From positions 1-64,000 of the forward strand of contig JAFVUF010000009.1 in assembly GCA_017502875.1 (NCBI GenBank): a stretch of 64,000 nucleotides of DNA, given 5' to 3'. The notes beneath the pieces are model-generated. The model did no database searches. It saw only the letters and a list, made by a program, of their open reading frames with translations, and was not told where the DNA came from. This document shows positions 50,289 through 59,000 of the stretch, piece after piece. Within the stretch, counting starts at the first letter, position 1, and every line of letters begins with the position of its first letter. The DNA is from Clostridia bacterium. GTDB lineage: Bacteria > Bacillota > Clostridia > Oscillospirales > CAG-272. Position numbers and translations under genes: made by a program.

Positions 50289-51002
50289 ATGAGTGATATA
50301 AAGGGCAGAATTCATTCCTTTCAGAGTCTCGGCGCGGTTGACGGGCCTGGAATCAGATACGTTATATTTATGCAGGGCTGTCCGTACAGATGTCCTTATT
50401 GCCATAACCCCGATACAAAGGCGTTTTCGGGCGGCGCGCTCTATACCGCTGACGAGATAGTTCAGAAAATGAAGCGATACAAAAGCTATTTCGGTAAGGA
50501 CGGCGGAGTTACCGTTTCGGGCGGCGAGCCGCTTATGCAGTGCGATTTTCTCATAGAGCTTTTTGACAGGCTTCATAGCGAGGGTATAAACTGCGCTCTC
50601 GATACGGCGGGGGTAAAGCCCGACGAAAAGGTCAGAGAGGTCATAAAGCGCGTGGACACCGTGCTTTGCGACATCAAATTTCCAACCGACAGCCAGTACA
50701 GAGAGTACATCGGACAAAGTCTTGATAACGTAATAGAGTTTCTTTCCGTCTGTAACGAGTATGAAAAGGACGTTATTGTGCGCCACGTCGTCGTTCCCGG
50801 TCTTACCGACAGCGAGGAAAGCGTAATGGAGATAAAACGACTTGCGGGTTCGATTAAACGGCTGAAAAAGATAGAGCTTTTGCCGTTTAAGAAGCTTTGC
50901 CTTGAAAAGTACCGAAGGCTCGGTATACCGTTTCCGCTTGAAGATACTCCTGAATGTAACACGGAAACGGTAAACCGACTTTACAGGTCGCTTAATAACT
51001 GA
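50289..51002 (+). CDS. pflA: Pyruvate formate-lyase activating enzyme
   Basis: Radical SAM enzyme that places the glycyl radical on PflB. The 237-residue product has the cluster motif CPYRCPYCHNPDT (CxxxCxxC form), GGVTVSGGEPL and the C-terminal LLPFKKLCLEKY. AAAGGCGG precedes the ATG. No separate consensus promoter is evident in the spacer, so it probably depends on read-through from pflB. Confidence 0.96.
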   Translation: MSDIKGRIHSFQSLGAVDGPGIRYVIFMQGCPYRCPYCHNPDTKAFSGGALYTADEIVQKMKRYKSYFGKDGGVTVSGGEPLMQCDFLIELFDRLHSEGINCALDTAGVKPDEKVREVIKRVDTVLCDIKFPTDSQYREYIGQSLDNVIEFLSVCNEYEKDVIVRHVVVPGLTDSEESVMEIKRLAGSIKRLKKIELLPFKKLCLEKYRRLGIPFPLEDTPECNTETVNRLYRSLNN

Positions 51003-51005
51003 GTT

Positions 51006-51040
51006 AACGGGTTATCCTTTAAGGATAACCCGTTGTTTTT
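51006..51040 (+). terminator. Terminator after pflA
   Basis: AACGGGTTATCCTT pairs with AAGGATAACCCGTT, then GTTTTT. Confidence 0.92.
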
Positions 51041-51086
51041 AAAACGTAATATTTTAACAGTGAAGCGGAAATGCGACAAAATTCTC

Positions 51087-51115
51087 TTGACACAAGCTTT
51101 TTATTATGATATACT
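51087..51115 (+). promoter_or_regulatory. Promoter of the 51230 gene
   Basis: TTGACA (51087-51092), 17 bases, TATACT (51110-51115). Confidence 0.85.
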
Positions 51116-51229
51116 TATTCTACCAAAAAAGTAAATATCCAAAACGGATTTCTTTATTTACAAAGGATTCAGAAAGCGACATACGAGCGCTTTTGTGAAC
51201 TTGACAAATGGTAAGAAAGGAAGGATAAA

Positions 51230-53314
51230 ATGCATTTAGACCGTAAAAATGCTCTTCGTATTTGGGAAGATACATACGGAAAAGTGGTTGAGGCAACCGA
51301 TTTTTCGGGCAGAAAAATAAATAAGAGCGCTTATGAGCAGCGCAATTCCAAGTTTGGTTGGGTGGTGGCGTACCTGCTTCCGAAAGCGGAGGGGGGACGT
51401 GATAATCCCGAAAATCTTGTATGCATGCATTCGGAGACCGCGGCGGAAAAGGGAGACGATTTCCCGTTTTTCACCGTCAACGATAAAAAATACAGACTCA
51501 CAAACGAGAGCGAGGAAGCGCTCGGGAAGTGGTTTATAGAGGAGGCTCTTGACAGTGAGAGCCTTGCCGAGCAGGAGGCAAAGAACGCCGCGGCGCTGGA
51601 AAAGTGGGAAGCGCTTTTCGGCGAGGAATATGAGAACGCGATTGATTTCTGTGGCAGAGAGATACATAAGTCGGAGTATAATACCGATAGCGAGTACGCA
51701 TGGAAGATAGCTCCCTACGTTGACAGTAAGCCTACCGAAAACAGAAACGCCTATATAGCGCACGTGCTTTCTATCGAGGAGGCGCTTGGCAGGACGGCGT
51801 TTAAGGCGAACGGAAAAAATTACACGCTTAACAAAGAAAACGGCGCGTATTTCTTCAAGCTTATAGAAATAAAGCCCAGGACAGAGCCTGCGCCGGAGCA
51901 TGCTTTCGAGCAGCAGCCTCAGCTTATGATAAGACCTAAGATAAAGAAGGGGCTTAAACTCAGGCTCAACGTAAAAGCCGAGCCTGCGCCAGAGTCGGAA
52001 AAGCCGAGTGAGACTGTCGAGGCGGCGCCCGTAAAGCTCTTTGATATTAAAAACGCATATGATGTTGCCGCCAAGCTCGGTGAGATAAAGAACGGGGTGG
52101 GGGCGGACGACAACGCGATGATGGACTTCATAATCGTCCGCGCGGTAACTAACCCCGGCTGCTCCGCAAGCGCGGCTCAGACGGTAGCCGACACCGTTTC
52201 GATGATACTTAATGAAAGCGCGGGAGATTACCTTGCCTTTGAGCTTTCGGATATGGCGGACGAGCAGAGCGCCAGATATATGTTCCTTACTTACCGCTTC
52301 TTAACTCCGTCTCCCGCGGAATTTGAGAAGGTATTCGCCGCCGCGAGACTGCTCAATACCTATTCTCCCATGCTTTTGCAGGAGCTTGGACTTTCCGAGC
52401 TTAAAATATACAATTACGCAAGCTTCATAAACCGCACTCAGCTCCGTTATCCCGTATCGCTCCTTTCCGCTTATAATCCTATATTCAAGGAGCTTATGGA
52501 CGGTATTTACGCAGGCTCGTTTGATTATCCAGGAATCAGCGCGACTACGCTATTCGTTTCGCATTTTATCGTGTTTAACGTTCCCGAGCTTGCCACGGCG
52601 CACCCTGAGGGAGCGACACAGTATATGTCAGTAGCCGAGATGGTTGAGCATAACGCTTTCGACACCGACGCAAAGGCGGTAATGCTCAGATATCTTTCGG
52701 GCGAGCCGGAAAAGGCGTCAGAATCCGTAGAAAATGAGTTGCCTGTTACCGAATCCGTAGAGGAGGAGCAAGAAGCTCAGATAGAAACCGTTACCTTAGA
52801 TGAGGCTTCCGAGCCTATCGCAGAGTACGAGCCGTATGCAAAGGAGGCTTCCGAGACCGTAACGGAGGAGACTGCTCATGCCGAGGAGATTTTCGAAGCT
52901 GAAACGGAGAAAATCGCTTCCGCCGAGGGAAGTGCGGATGAAGCAGAGCCTGTCGAGGAGAGGGCTGAAGCTGAAACCATCGAACCCGTAACCTTTGAAA
53001 ATGAAAGTGAAAGCGCCGATGAACCAAATTACGAGCCAGAGCAAAGCGAAAACATAAATCTCGCGAGCAAGCTTGCAAGCACCCTTGCGAATGCTCTTTC
53101 GTATACTGAACACGAGGACGGCAATGAGGTAACGGAAACGTCAGAAAAAGAGGCTTTGAACGAACCTGCAGATCCGATATCGAGCGAAAATGATGATTAT
53201 TTAATCGCGAAAAAGACACCTGAGGGCGAGCAGCTGACAATGGCGTTCCCATCTCACGACGGGGCGCAGGACGAGGACGGAGTGCTGACTATCGACCTTG
53301 ATGTGCTTGATTAA
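51230..53314 (+). CDS. Large protein with duplicated degenerate HNH-like N-terminal domains
   Basis: 694-residue protein of no known function. Residues ~8-92 and ~123-200 are a duplicated module (ALxxWExxFG...FxGRxIxKSEY...YxLxxE). The first copy follows the HNH-nuclease spacing (P51, GG55-56, D58, N62-L63, H67, K74-xD76) but the first catalytic His is Tyr48. The second copy is further decayed. Residues ~270-480 are helical and soluble. From ~490 the chain is very acidic (Glu-rich, repeated SE/ET words) and probably disordered. There is no signal peptide or membrane segment. GAAAGGAAGG precedes the ATG. Confidence 0.8.
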   Translation: MHLDRKNALRIWEDTYGKVVEATDFSGRKINKSAYEQRNSKFGWVVAYLLPKAEGGRDNPENLVCMHSETAAEKGDDFPFFTVNDKKYRLTNESEEALGKWFIEEALDSESLAEQEAKNAAALEKWEALFGEEYENAIDFCGREIHKSEYNTDSEYAWKIAPYVDSKPTENRNAYIAHVLSIEEALGRTAFKANGKNYTLNKENGAYFFKLIEIKPRTEPAPEHAFEQQPQLMIRPKIKKGLKLRLNVKAEPAPESEKPSETVEAAPVKLFDIKNAYDVAAKLGEIKNGVGADDNAMMDFIIVRAVTNPGCSASAAQTVADTVSMILNESAGDYLAFELSDMADEQSARYMFLTYRFLTPSPAEFEKVFAAARLLNTYSPMLLQELGLSELKIYNYASFINRTQLRYPVSLLSAYNPIFKELMDGIYAGSFDYPGISATTLFVSHFIVFNVPELATAHPEGATQYMSVAEMVEHNAFDTDAKAVMLRYLSGEPEKASESVENELPVTESVEEEQEAQIETVTLDEASEPIAEYEPYAKEASETVTEETAHAEEIFEAETEKIASAEGSADEAEPVEERAEAETIEPVTFENESESADEPNYEPEQSENINLASKLASTLANALSYTEHEDGNEVTETSEKEALNEPADPISSENDDYLIAKKTPEGEQLTMAFPSHDGAQDEDGVLTIDLDVLD

Positions 53315-53330
53315 AACCAAATAAAAACTT

Positions 53331-53361
53331 ACGGGCTGTCGCAAAAGCGACAGCCCGTTTA
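53331..53361. terminator. Bidirectional terminator between the 51230 gene and ddh
   Basis: ACGGGCTGTCGC pairs with GCGACAGCCCGT around AAAA; nearly identical to the folC terminator at 9603. Confidence 0.88.
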
Positions 53362-53397
53362 GTATTAGGGATTATTGTATTTGAATTGAAAACACCG

Positions 53398-54384
53398 TTA
53401 CAGATAATCGTGGCGAAGCTGCTCGGCGCTTTTCGGGCTTAAATACGCGGGTGGGATATCGAAAACTGTCTTACAGCCCGTTTGTCCCTCGCAGGCAAGG
53501 CGGTATGCGGCTCTTGCGTAAGCTACAAGCACTGAGGCGGTGAATTCGGGATTGGAATCAAGCTTCAGACTGTATTCGATGACGTGTGTGTTTTCAAGCT
53601 CCTTGCCTGTTTTTCCGCTGCGAATAACGAACCCGCCGTGAGGAATTCCGCTGTGCTTTTCCTTAAGCTCCTCGGCGGTTATGAAATGCACAGTGGTGTC
53701 GTAATCGGCAAAATAATTTGGCATAGTTTTTATCTCGTTTTCAATGCGAGCCTTATCCGCGCCCTCTTTTGCGACGACGAAGCACTCTCTCAGATGCTTT
53801 TGACGCGTGGTAAGCTCCGGCGCGCTTCCGCTTCTTACCGCCTCAAGCGCACTTTCCACGGGAATTGTATACTGCTTACCGTCAAGAACTCCGTCAATAC
53901 GGCGGATAGCATCGGAATGTCCCTGGCTTACGCCCTTTCCCCAGAAGGTATACGTGCTTCCGTTAGCGAGGATAGAGTCGGCATAAACTCTGTTTACCGA
54001 GAACATTCCGGGGTCCCAGCCCACAGAAATTACCGCAACCTTGCCGCCATTTTTAGCCGAAGCATCAACTCTTTCGAAATGCTCGGGGATTTTCGCGTGA
54101 GTATCGAAGCTATCTATTACGTTAAAGGCTTTGGCAAGCATAGGCGTTTGCTCGGGAAGGTCGGTGGCGCTTCCGCCGCAGATAACCATAACGTCTATTT
54201 TGTCAGTCATGCTTTCGACCTCGTCCGCGTGGTATACCGGAATACCCTCAAATACCGTTTTGACGGTTTTCGGGTTACGTCGAGTGAATATTCCGACAAG
54301 CGTAAGGTCGCTGCTTTGCATGATAGCCGACTCCACGCCGCGTCCGAGGTTTCCGTATCCGTAAATTCCTATTCTGATACTCAT
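53398..54384 (-). CDS. ddh: meso-Diaminopimelate D-dehydrogenase
   Basis: NADPH enzyme that converts tetrahydrodipicolinate and ammonia to meso-diaminopimelate in one step, feeding lysine and peptidoglycan synthesis. The 328-residue product has the nucleotide-binding IGIYGYGNLGRGVE and the family's GWDPGMFSVNR and FWGKGVSQGHSDA substrate motifs. AAAGGGTG precedes the ATG. It is monocistronic with its own promoter. Confidence 0.95.
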   Translation of the reverse strand: MSIRIGIYGYGNLGRGVESAIMQSSDLTLVGIFTRRNPKTVKTVFEGIPVYHADEVESMTDKIDVMVICGGSATDLPEQTPMLAKAFNVIDSFDTHAKIPEHFERVDASAKNGGKVAVISVGWDPGMFSVNRVYADSILANGSTYTFWGKGVSQGHSDAIRRIDGVLDGKQYTIPVESALEAVRSGSAPELTTRQKHLRECFVVAKEGADKARIENEIKTMPNYFADYDTTVHFITAEELKEKHSGIPHGGFVIRSGKTGKELENTHVIEYSLKLDSNPEFTASVLVAYARAAYRLACEGQTGCKTVFDIPPAYLSPKSAEQLRHDYL

Positions 54385-54425
54385 TTAAATACACCCTTTC
54401 GGTTCTAATATCTTCACAATTAAAA

Positions 54426-54454
54426 ATTATACCACAGTTCTGAGCTCTTTGCAA
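54426..54454 (-). promoter_or_regulatory. Promoter of ddh
   Basis: Minus strand: TTGCAA (54449-54454), 17 bases, TATAAT (complement of 54426-54431). Confidence 0.85.
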
Positions 54455-54562
54455 TATCGAAGCGAAAATTTTTTCAAAAAAACATCTTTTTTATGCACTT
54501 TACCGCTAATGCCGGCTTTGCGGGTTAAACGGTCTTAGGCAATTATTGTAACAAATGTCGTC

Positions 54563-54591
54563 TTGACATATCGCGCCTAATGTAGTATAAT
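54563..54591 (+). promoter_or_regulatory. Promoter of the PurL-like gene
   Basis: TTGACA (54563-54568), 17 bases, TATAAT (54586-54591); exact consensus. Apart from this promoter and that of ddh I see nothing in 54385-54685. Confidence 0.9.
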
Positions 54592-54685
54592 GTTGATAAG
54601 CTTTATTTTATAAAATAATATGCGTGCGATTATATAACTGCGCGCAAATATTCTTTATTTGAAATGTTTTTGGGGGATAGCTCTG

Positions 54686-57600
54686 ATGCAGTACAGATTG
54701 TATATTCCGGCAGATGAAGATATATTCTGCGACCCTGATAATATACTTCGTGGCGCCCGCAGCTTTTTTGAGCTTCGGGGCGAGGGAGTCGATAAGAGCT
54801 TTGAGAAAATCAGGGCCTCTTTTCCTTACGCTGTTTCGGAAAACCCGGATACAGCTTCAAGGAATTGCAAGCGAGCCACTGTTTACGTCAGAAACGGCAG
54901 AAACGACAGGCTTTTTTCTGAGCTGCTTGACGTTATCGCGCTCGTTTCTCCGAAGAGCGACATCACCGTAAGATGCGGCAGAGAGTTCTATTTTGCCGAG
55001 GAGGCTCACGGAGAGCTTGTTAAAAATTTTCTGAACGAAAACGTCAACTCCTACGTTTTCTCCGATAAGTACCTTCCGGCTCCGAGCGATGCGTACATAA
55101 AGGACGAAAATCTTTCGGTAGAGTCGTTCTGCTCGGCGCAATACGATGAGCTGATTACCATAAAGGAACGCCTCGGTATTAAAATGGCGATAGATGACCT
55201 TATGTGTGTGCAGAACCATTTTATTGCCGAAAGCCGAGAGCCGTCTTATACAGAGCTTAAAATCATAGATAGCTTTTTCTCGGAAAGCTTCAGGCATACC
55301 ACCTTTGAAACAATTCTTGACAATGTTGAATCCGAAGACGAGAACGTAAGGAAAGCTTGGCAGCGTTACCGTGAGCTTCGTTCGGGAAAGATGCCGTCTC
55401 TTTCGGATATAACCGTCGCTGCGGCTGAAAAGATAGAGCCGCCACACCTTGCCAGAGCGAGCAAGAAGCTTGTGGGTGTAAGGATAGAGAGCGCTGACGA
55501 AAACGAGCAGTTTATTATTGTTCCCAAAAACGAGAGCCATAACCGTTCAGTTACCGCCGTTCCGTACGACGGCGCGGCAGGCGCGGTGGGCGCGGCTCTG
55601 AAGGACTTATTCTGCGCCTTTGGGTACGCTTACGACTCATACAGAGTTATGGGAAGGGGAAAAAGCGAGAATAACCGCAAAAAGGCAATGATATCAGCAG
55701 CCGGATATGCGGATACCGCGTCTCTTGTAGGAGTTCCTTGTAATAAATGTAAGGAGACGTTAAGCGAGCTTTATAATGAAAAGCAGCTTGAGGTTTGCTC
55801 TGTTCTTGCGGTAACCGACGGAAAGGGCGCTGAAAAGCGGCTTTCAAAGGAGCCGCTTCCGGGAGATAAAATATACCTTATAGGCGGCAAGACGGGCGCG
55901 GACGGAGTAAATTCCGCTCACCTTTCGCTTAAAAGCACAGAGTCATTCGGTGAATATATTCCCGTTACCGACTGCGGAGAGCTGAGCGCTATGCGCAGAC
56001 TGTTCGCGCGGGCGGATCTTTCGGATATTACGGTGGCGGTAAACGACGTCGGAAGCGGCGGAATAGTGTGCGCGCTTGGCGAGATAGTCAGCGGAGCCGA
56101 TATAAATCTTAACGCTATAAAGCTCAAATACGGCGGTATAAGCTGCGCTGATATAGTGCTTAGCGAGTCAAACGAAAGAATGCTCGTTTGCGTGCGTAAC
56201 GAAAACTGCGCTCCGCTTGAAAGCATATGCAAGGCGGAGGGCGTTGACTATGCTTGTATAGCGACTGTAAGCGACGACGGCAGGTTTACCGTACATGACG
56301 GCGAGGGACACAAGTTTGTAGCGCTGAGCAGAGAGTTTTTGCTTAACGGAGGAGCTGAAAAGCACCTGAGCGCTTACGTTGAAGCGCCTAAGTCGCTTCC
56401 TCAGTCCGAGGCGCTTACCGCTGTCAAGGCGCCGCTTCTTTCGGTAGGAGCGCTTAAAAAAATATTCAAGAACAAGCCCAAACACGATTTTGAAAGAGCA
56501 TATCTGCTATCAGCGAGTAAGATAAACACGTCTAAATGCGAGCTTAATCACGTCTTTAACCGGGCGGCAAGTGGCGCGATAGGTGAGCTTGGCACTTTGG
56601 CGGCGTCAAGAGAAGTTTCCGTAAGCGAGCTTATGTACGGCGGCAGACAGGTAATGGGTAAGGACGGCTTGCCCGTCTGCTCAGCGCTCTCCTGCGCTAC
56701 GCTCCCCGAAATCAGTAAGCTTGACCCGTACAAGGGGGCGTACCTTTCGGTGTGCGAGGCGGTAGTGAAGCTGAAGGCGGCTGGCTGCACAGATGAAAAT
56801 ATATATCTTTCCTTGCAGGAGTATTTCCCCGAGCACAAGAACAGCAGCGTGCGTCTGGGTGTTTCGGTTGCGTCTATGCTTGGTGTTTTCGAGGCGCAGA
56901 TGCAGCTGGGAATCGCGTCGATAGGCGGAAGAATATCCATTGGAAGTGGCGTAAAGGATTACGAAAAGGCGTCGTCAGTTACCGCGTTTGCCTTCTGCGT
57001 ATGCAAAAAGAATTCCGTAATAGGCTCCTGCTTCAAGGAAACGGGCAGTAAGATATTATTCATAACTCCAGAGCTTGATAAGGATAGCGGTCTTCCTATG
57101 GGAGAGGAGCTTAAAGCGCTTTTTGAGTCCCTTAGAGTTCTCAAGGTCGGCGGTTACATTCGCTCTGCTGCCTGTGTTAACGCAAGAAACGCTACCACGG
57201 TTCTGATGGAGATGTGCAGAAGCGGCAAGAAGGGCGTATTATTTGACACGCAAAGCGAGATAGACGTTATATTCGGCAACAGCTACTGCTCGGTGATAGC
57301 CGAGGTAGCTCAGGACGCGCCAATCCCAAAGAACGCCACTGTTATCGGAACGGTAACGAATGAGTTCCGCTTTGAAAGAGAGGGCGAGATATTCGAGCTT
57401 GCGGGTGTTGTCGGAGCTGATGAAAAGAAAATACCCGATACGGAGATTAAGGAGTACCGCTGCTCAGAAAAGGTAAACGAGCTATACGGCAAGGTAAAAC
57501 CTGTGGCGAGCGAAAAGGTCAAGGTTCTTATTCCAGATACGGGTTATACGGCGGCGGTGAACGATATAAGGGCCGCGTTCCTCTCGCTTGGCGCGGAGGT

Positions 57601-58225
57601 AAGGATTCAGCCTGTATCGCCCGATACTGTTTCGGATTTTGTCAGAAATCTGAAAAAGACGGATATACTTTGGTTGCCTGACTGTATGGGTGGCTCAGGA
57701 TTCATGACCGCGCTGCTTTCCGATAAAAGAGTAAAAGCGGAGCTTGACGCCCTGCGTGAGCGTAAGGGACTTATCTACGGAAGCGGAAGCTCTGTGGAGT
57801 CGCTTATAATGAGCGGATTGCTTGAGCTTGACAGAATGAAGGCGTCATTTTCACGGGATGGCGAGGGAAGTGTAAACGAGACGGTAAAAATAAGAACGGC
57901 GTCAGCTATTTCGCCTTTTTTGAAGTACGCGGAGGTGGATAACGAGTACCTTGGCTACGTTTCGGGTAAGCGCTTGAAGCTGCTTGTCGTTCCTGAATAC
58001 GCCGACGAGCTTGCAAAAGACGGACGTATCGCTACCCAGTATGTATCGGGCTTTAACGCTCCCGGTTCAACCTACGGCATAGATTCGCTAACCTCGGCGG
58101 ACGGGCTTGTGTTAGGTCAGCTCAGCCGCGCCTTTGCGGCAAAGGATACGCTTCCTGTTATACGCTCGGCAGTCGGATATTTCTTTACCTATAACACTTA
58201 CGACGGAGCGCTTGGTGATGAGTAA
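54686..58225 (+). CDS. PurL-like protein without catalytic residues (pseudoenzyme)
   Basis: 1,179 residues with the full domain order of clade II phosphoribosylformylglycinamidine synthase: PurS-like start, linker, two synthase halves and a glutaminase domain (~944-1179). The fold-wide matches are clear (RHTTFE, GGKTGADGV, LKYGG, QEYF, FEAQMQLGIASIGG), but every catalytic motif is changed. SDHCRH is SESFRH (199), ETHNHP is ESHNRS (283), GGKDSM is GGRISI (747), the glutaminase GICNG is GSGSS (1032), HGEG is absent, and the final GHSER/HPER is lost. The frame is open throughout, so it is kept by selection. ATG 54686 is used with GGGGGA upstream. A role as binding or sensing protein is inference. 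Confidence 0.88.
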   Translation: MQYRLYIPADEDIFCDPDNILRGARSFFELRGEGVDKSFEKIRASFPYAVSENPDTASRNCKRATVYVRNGRNDRLFSELLDVIALVSPKSDITVRCGREFYFAEEAHGELVKNFLNENVNSYVFSDKYLPAPSDAYIKDENLSVESFCSAQYDELITIKERLGIKMAIDDLMCVQNHFIAESREPSYTELKIIDSFFSESFRHTTFETILDNVESEDENVRKAWQRYRELRSGKMPSLSDITVAAAEKIEPPHLARASKKLVGVRIESADENEQFIIVPKNESHNRSVTAVPYDGAAGAVGAALKDLFCAFGYAYDSYRVMGRGKSENNRKKAMISAAGYADTASLVGVPCNKCKETLSELYNEKQLEVCSVLAVTDGKGAEKRLSKEPLPGDKIYLIGGKTGADGVNSAHLSLKSTESFGEYIPVTDCGELSAMRRLFARADLSDITVAVNDVGSGGIVCALGEIVSGADINLNAIKLKYGGISCADIVLSESNERMLVCVRNENCAPLESICKAEGVDYACIATVSDDGRFTVHDGEGHKFVALSREFLLNGGAEKHLSAYVEAPKSLPQSEALTAVKAPLLSVGALKKIFKNKPKHDFERAYLLSASKINTSKCELNHVFNRAASGAIGELGTLAASREVSVSELMYGGRQVMGKDGLPVCSALSCATLPEISKLDPYKGAYLSVCEAVVKLKAAGCTDENIYLSLQEYFPEHKNSSVRLGVSVASMLGVFEAQMQLGIASIGGRISIGSGVKDYEKASSVTAFAFCVCKKNSVIGSCFKETGSKILFITPELDKDSGLPMGEELKALFESLRVLKVGGYIRSAACVNARNATTVLMEMCRSGKKGVLFDTQSEIDVIFGNSYCSVIAEVAQDAPIPKNATVIGTVTNEFRFEREGEIFELAGVVGADEKKIPDTEIKEYRCSEKVNELYGKVKPVASEKVKVLIPDTGYTAAVNDIRAAFLSLGAEVRIQPVSPDTVSDFVRNLKKTDILWLPDCMGGSGFMTALLSDKRVKAELDALRERKGLIYGSGSSVESLIMSGLLELDRMKASFSRDGEGSVNETVKIRTASAISPFLKYAEVDNEYLGYVSGKRLKLLVVPEYADELAKDGRIATQYVSGFNAPGSTYGIDSLTSADGLVLGQLSRAFAAKDTLPVIRSAVGYFFTYNTYDGALGDE

Positions 58226-58811
58226 AAGAGATATAGCGCCGATAGCTAAAACCGCGGCAAACGGAAAAAACAGGATAGGTATAGCGGTTATATGCGTTCT
58301 TGTCGCAATAATAGTGGCGCTTACCGTTTTGATAGTGCTTGACGCAAGCGGTCTGCTTTATAAATCGGATAATTCAAACGAAATAAAGCCGCCAAAAAAG
58401 GCGAGCGCGGAGGTGTTTAAGGACGGAGCTTACAGCTACTCGCTCCTTACCGACGGCACCGTTATGATAACCAACAGCGCGCTTCCGCGCGATGCGACGG
58501 AGCTTAATATTCCCGAAATGCTCGGTGGGTATAAGGTGAGCGCTATCGGAGAATCCGCGTTTGCGCTTATGACGGAGCTTCACACTGTCCGCGTACCCGA
58601 GGGGGTTACGTACATAGGCAAGGCGGTATTTTTTGGAGCGCTTAACGCTAAGCTTTATCTGCCGTCTACCTTAAAGCAGATAGATAACGGCGCAATGGAG
58701 GGCTTTGACGAGCCTGCGGGGATATATTTTGCGGGAACGGAAAAGGCGTGGTCTGAGGTCGTTATAGGCGACGGTAACGCTATTCTTGCCAGAGTGGTTT
58801 GCGAGAACTAA
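58218..58811 (+). CDS. Membrane-anchored leucine-rich-repeat (BspA-like) protein
   Basis: 197-residue protein whose start overlaps the end of the PurL-like gene by 8 bases. Residues ~20-41 form one transmembrane anchor after a basic head. The outer part holds BspA/LRR_5-type repeats (YKVSAIGESAF, VRVPEGVTYIGKAVFFG, LYLPSTLKQIDNGAMEGF). Such repeats usually bind proteins at the cell surface. The overlap implies translational coupling with the PurL-like protein. I see no cleaved signal peptide. Confidence 0.85.
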   Translation: MSKRDIAPIAKTAANGKNRIGIAVICVLVAIIVALTVLIVLDASGLLYKSDNSNEIKPPKKASAEVFKDGAYSYSLLTDGTVMITNSALPRDATELNIPEMLGGYKVSAIGESAFALMTELHTVRVPEGVTYIGKAVFFGALNAKLYLPSTLKQIDNGAMEGFDEPAGIYFAGTEKAWSEVVIGDGNAILARVVCEN

Positions 58812-58893
58812 AAAATATAACGCAAAAAAGCTGAGTCGAATGCTTCGTACCGTTAAGGACAGTTTTTGAAATTAAAGCGAAATATCGTAACGG

Positions 58894-58936
58894 ATAGGGC
58901 GGTTTGAGTGAAAATTCAAGCCGTCCTATTTACTTT
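58894..58936 (+). terminator. Terminator after the PurL-like/LRR pair
   Basis: ATAGGGCGGTTTGA pairs with TCAAGCCGTCCTAT (G-T allowed), then a T-rich stretch that also forms the -35 box of the next promoter. Confidence 0.75.
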
Positions 58937-58957
58937 TGGGCAGTTTTATGGTATAAT
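58929..58957 (+). promoter_or_regulatory. Promoter of the 59001 gene
   Basis: TTTACT (58929-58934), 17 bases, TATAAT (58952-58957), 43 bases before the start. Confidence 0.78.
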
Positions 58958-59000
58958 AATTATATCATCGGTAAAGCAAGGTGGTTTAGGAGGTGGCGTT

